A model generated the notes under the pieces. The model was not told the origin of the DNA and did no database searches. It was given only the letters and a program-made list of their open reading frames with translations. From the NCBI GenBank assembly GCA_002399235.1, contig DHDH01000032.1, positions 7,727 to 33,230 on the forward strand: a stretch of DNA of 25,504 bases. The letters run 5' to 3'. Source of the DNA: Firmicutes bacterium UBA4881. Its GTDB lineage: Bacteria; Bacillota; DTU065. A program made the translations under genes and the position numbers. This document shows positions 23,808-25,504 of this stretch, piece by piece. The number at the start of each line of letters is the position of its first letter. Within the stretch, counting starts at the first letter, position 1.

Positions 23808-24594
23808 TCTTTTTGCCCCTTTCTTTTTTTTGCTCCATCTCTTGGCGGAGATTGACAATGACTAACAACACCAACACTGACACAAACATAATAGTAGACA
23901 AAGCATTGATCTTAGGATTAATTCCCCGTCTAGCCATGGAATAGGCTGTAATAGAGAGGGTGGAAACCCCAGAACCAGTAGTAAAGAAACTAATAACGAA
24001 ATCATCTATGGACAAGGTAAAGGCCAATAACATTCCAGTAACAATTCCGGGCATGATCTCAGGAATAATCACCTTCCAGAAAGCTTGAGTGGGGGTAGCT
24101 CCCAAATCTAAAGCAGCTTCGTAGAGGTGTATATTAAGCTGCCGAAGCTTCGGTAACACCGAAAGAATCACGTAGGGAATATTAAAGGTGATATGGGCTA
24201 AAAGCAAAGTTAGAAAGCCCAAACGCACCTTGGCGAAGACAAAGAGAATCATCAACGAAATTGCTGTAACAATATCAGGATTGAGGACCGGAATATAGGT
24301 AATATTCATGAGCATTTTTTTCTTCAAACCCCGTGAATTATGAATTCCAATCGCAGCAATGGTCCCAATAATAGTAGCAATTAAAGCTGAACTTACTCCA
24401 ATCAAGAGAGTGTAGTAGAGGGAGGTCATAATTGTCCTATCTTGGAACAATTCTACATACCACTTGAGGGTAAACCCACCCCAAGTTCCCCTAGAACGAG
24501 AATCGTTAAAGGAATAAGCCATCAACACTACAATAGGCATATACAAGAACACGAAGATCAGGTACACATAGCAACGTTTTATAAACTTTACCAT
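23755..24594 (-). CDS. potC: Polyamine importer permease PotC
   Basis: This is a 279-residue inner-membrane permease with six or so hydrophobic segments. It starts MVKFIKRCYVYLIFVFLYMP, typical of PotC, and carries the EAA-type loop YEAALDLGATPTQAFWKVII at about residues 157-176 that contacts the ATPase. The C-terminal tail is basic (QKKERGKKNGTKKQNRS) and is read into the start of potD, which is a longer overlap than usual. The ATG overlaps the potB stop by 7 bp. It should form the import channel with PotB. Confidence 0.93.
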   Translation of the reverse strand: MVKFIKRCYVYLIFVFLYMPIVVLMAYSFNDSRSRGTWGGFTLKWYVELFQDRTIMTSLYYTLLIGVSSALIATIIGTIAAIGIHNSRGLKKKMLMNITYIPVLNPDIVTAISLMILFVFAKVRLGFLTLLLAHITFNIPYVILSVLPKLRQLNIHLYEAALDLGATPTQAFWKVIIPEIMPGIVTGMLLAFTLSIDDFVISFFTTGSGVSTLSITAYSMARRGINPKINALSTIMFVSVLVLLVIVNLRQEMEQKKERGKKNGTKKQNRSYSPEFDNL

Positions 24595-25412
24595 AATGTT
24601 TTCTCCTTATCTTCGCCCTCAAAAAAGGACATAATCGCCATACTAAGTAAAATAAAGATAATCATCACCATGGAAATTGCTGAGCCAAAGCCCCAGTCTG
24701 CAACCACCAAGAATTGCTGTTCAATGAGATTACCGATAAGGGTAAATTGCCCACCACCTAGTAACCTGGAGATAACAAAGGTAGTCAACGCAGGCATGAA
24801 TACCATGGTAATTCCAGAAATAACCCCAGGTAAGCTAAGAGGAAAGATTACTCTTGTAAAGACCTGGACGGGGTTAGCACCTAAATCACCAGCCGCTTCA
24901 ATAACGCCCTTATCGATTTTGCTGAGTACCGAATAAATGGGGAGAACCATAAACGGTAAGAAGTTATATACCATACCCAAGACCACTGCAGTATTAGTGT
25001 ACAAAATATTAAGGCGTGGAAGGCCCAAACTAGTTAGAAGCACATTCAAAAAACCATTCCGTTCTAAAATAGCAAGCCAAGCATAGGTCCTTAATAAAAA
25101 GTTCATCCACATTGGTATTACAAAAAGTAACATTACGACATTTTTGCGAGTGAAAGCGTTACCGGCCATAATCATGGCCACAGGATAACCTAAAAGGAGA
25201 CAGATCAAGGTACTCCCTAAGGCCAAAGCCAATGAACGCCACAAAACCTTTAGATATATGGGTTCGAAAAACCTAGCAAAATTGTCTAAAGACCAAGTAA
25301 TACCCTCTGGAGTCTTAACTGTAAAGGCATAATACACTACTAAAAGCATGGGGATAATGATGAATAATGCCATCCAAATTAGGTAAGGGATCATGGAAGA
25401 AGACTTTTTCAT
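24588..25412 (-). CDS. potB: Polyamine importer permease PotB
   Basis: This is a 274-residue membrane permease starting MKKSSSMIPYLIWMALFIII, with about six hydrophobic segments. The ATPase-contact loop IEAAGDLGANPVQVFTRVIF falls at about residues 171-190. The central motif FLLRTYAWLAILERNGFLN is typical of PotB. The ATG overlaps the potA stop in an ATGA junction, so translation is coupled to potA. With PotC it forms the transmembrane channel of the importer. Confidence 0.93.
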   Translation of the reverse strand: MKKSSSMIPYLIWMALFIIIPMLLVVYYAFTVKTPEGITWSLDNFARFFEPIYLKVLWRSLALALGSTLICLLLGYPVAMIMAGNAFTRKNVVMLLFVIPMWMNFLLRTYAWLAILERNGFLNVLLTSLGLPRLNILYTNTAVVLGMVYNFLPFMVLPIYSVLSKIDKGVIEAAGDLGANPVQVFTRVIFPLSLPGVISGITMVFMPALTTFVISRLLGGGQFTLIGNLIEQQFLVVADWGFGSAISMVMIIFILLSMAIMSFFEGEDKEKTLW

Positions 25413-25504
25413 GATTCACTCACCTTCTTCATGATATGGATGTCCATGGGAGCTAGATCTAGACCTACTTTGGTACCAACTGGTTCCATGTGGGTGCTAT
25501 GGAC
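25409..25504 (-). CDS. potA: C-terminal end of polyamine importer ATPase PotA (partial)
   Basis: Only the last 31 codons are in the window, read from the right edge. They give VGTKVGLDLAPMDIHIMKKV near the end, the terminal TOBE-type segment of PotA-like ATPases, and finish SES then TGA. The stop overlaps the potB start. The frame is open to the window end, so the ATPase core lies beyond it. The identification leans on the position before potB. Confidence 0.8.
   Translation of the reverse strand, partial: VHSTHMEPVGTKVGLDLAPMDIHIMKKVSES

Noticed and set aside
23808..23858. Upstream start at 23858 for PotD
   Set aside because: It would add a lysine-rich stretch before the signal peptide; the ATG at 23807 has a ribosome site and gives a normal lipoprotein signal.
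1..25504. CRISPR arrays, tRNA or rRNA genes
   Set aside because: No regularly spaced direct repeats and no tRNA or rRNA signatures were noticed on either strand by eye.

Overview
The window looks like chromosomal DNA from an AT-rich, spore-forming member of the Bacillota, probably of the Clostridia type. The evidence is a coat-F type spore protein, strong GGAGG ribosome sites, SigA-like TTGACA/TATAAT promoters and low-GC codon use. The species cannot be named from the sequence.

Layout. (1) Positions 1-850 hold the 3' end of a coiled-coil gene, a structured repeat and a dead IS3-type transposase fragment. (2) Positions 852-4504 (minus strand) carry an ABC-2 exporter trio (ATPase, permease, permease) followed by a chemoreceptor signalling domain with no sensor. 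(3) Positions 4505-5599 have no protein gene but hold two tandem units that each look like promoter-RNA-terminator. (4) Positions 5600-8191 (plus) carry a second, paralogous ABC-2 trio, divergent from the first. (5) Positions 8513-12000 carry small accessory enzymes: a GNAT acetyltransferase, a phosphodiesterase, a tautomerase, a P-loop kinase, a pyrophosphatase-like protein and a broken HAD phosphatase. (6) Positions 12176-19977 are a complete, tightly overlapping four-gene Wadjet-type plasmid-defence operon in the order jetD-jetA-jetB-jetC. (7) Positions 19997-22561 contain a decayed copy of a HigA gene directly behind jetC, a spore coat gene on the minus strand, and a HigBA-like module whose toxin has lost its N-terminus while the antitoxin, with its ImmA-type zinc-protease domain, is intact. 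(8) Positions 22764-25504 (minus) are a polyamine uptake operon potA-B-C-D, cut by the window edge within potA.

How the parts work together. The Jet proteins are expected to form an SMC-like complex (JetC ATPase, JetA kleisin, JetB) with the Toprim nuclease JetD, which recognises and cuts plasmid DNA. With the adjacent toxin-antitoxin remnants, the pseudogenes and the small enzyme genes, the middle of the window reads as a defence or accessory island between housekeeping transport operons. The two ABC-2 trios are ancient duplicates with an unusual shared intergenic region that seems to produce non-coding RNAs.

The most novel items seen are the two predicted RNAs at 4683-4771 and 4934-5072, and a pair of diverged structured repeats (425-509 plus, 22668-22737 minus) whose nested stems are kept despite sequence change. 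All family names were assigned by eye from motifs; no searches were run.
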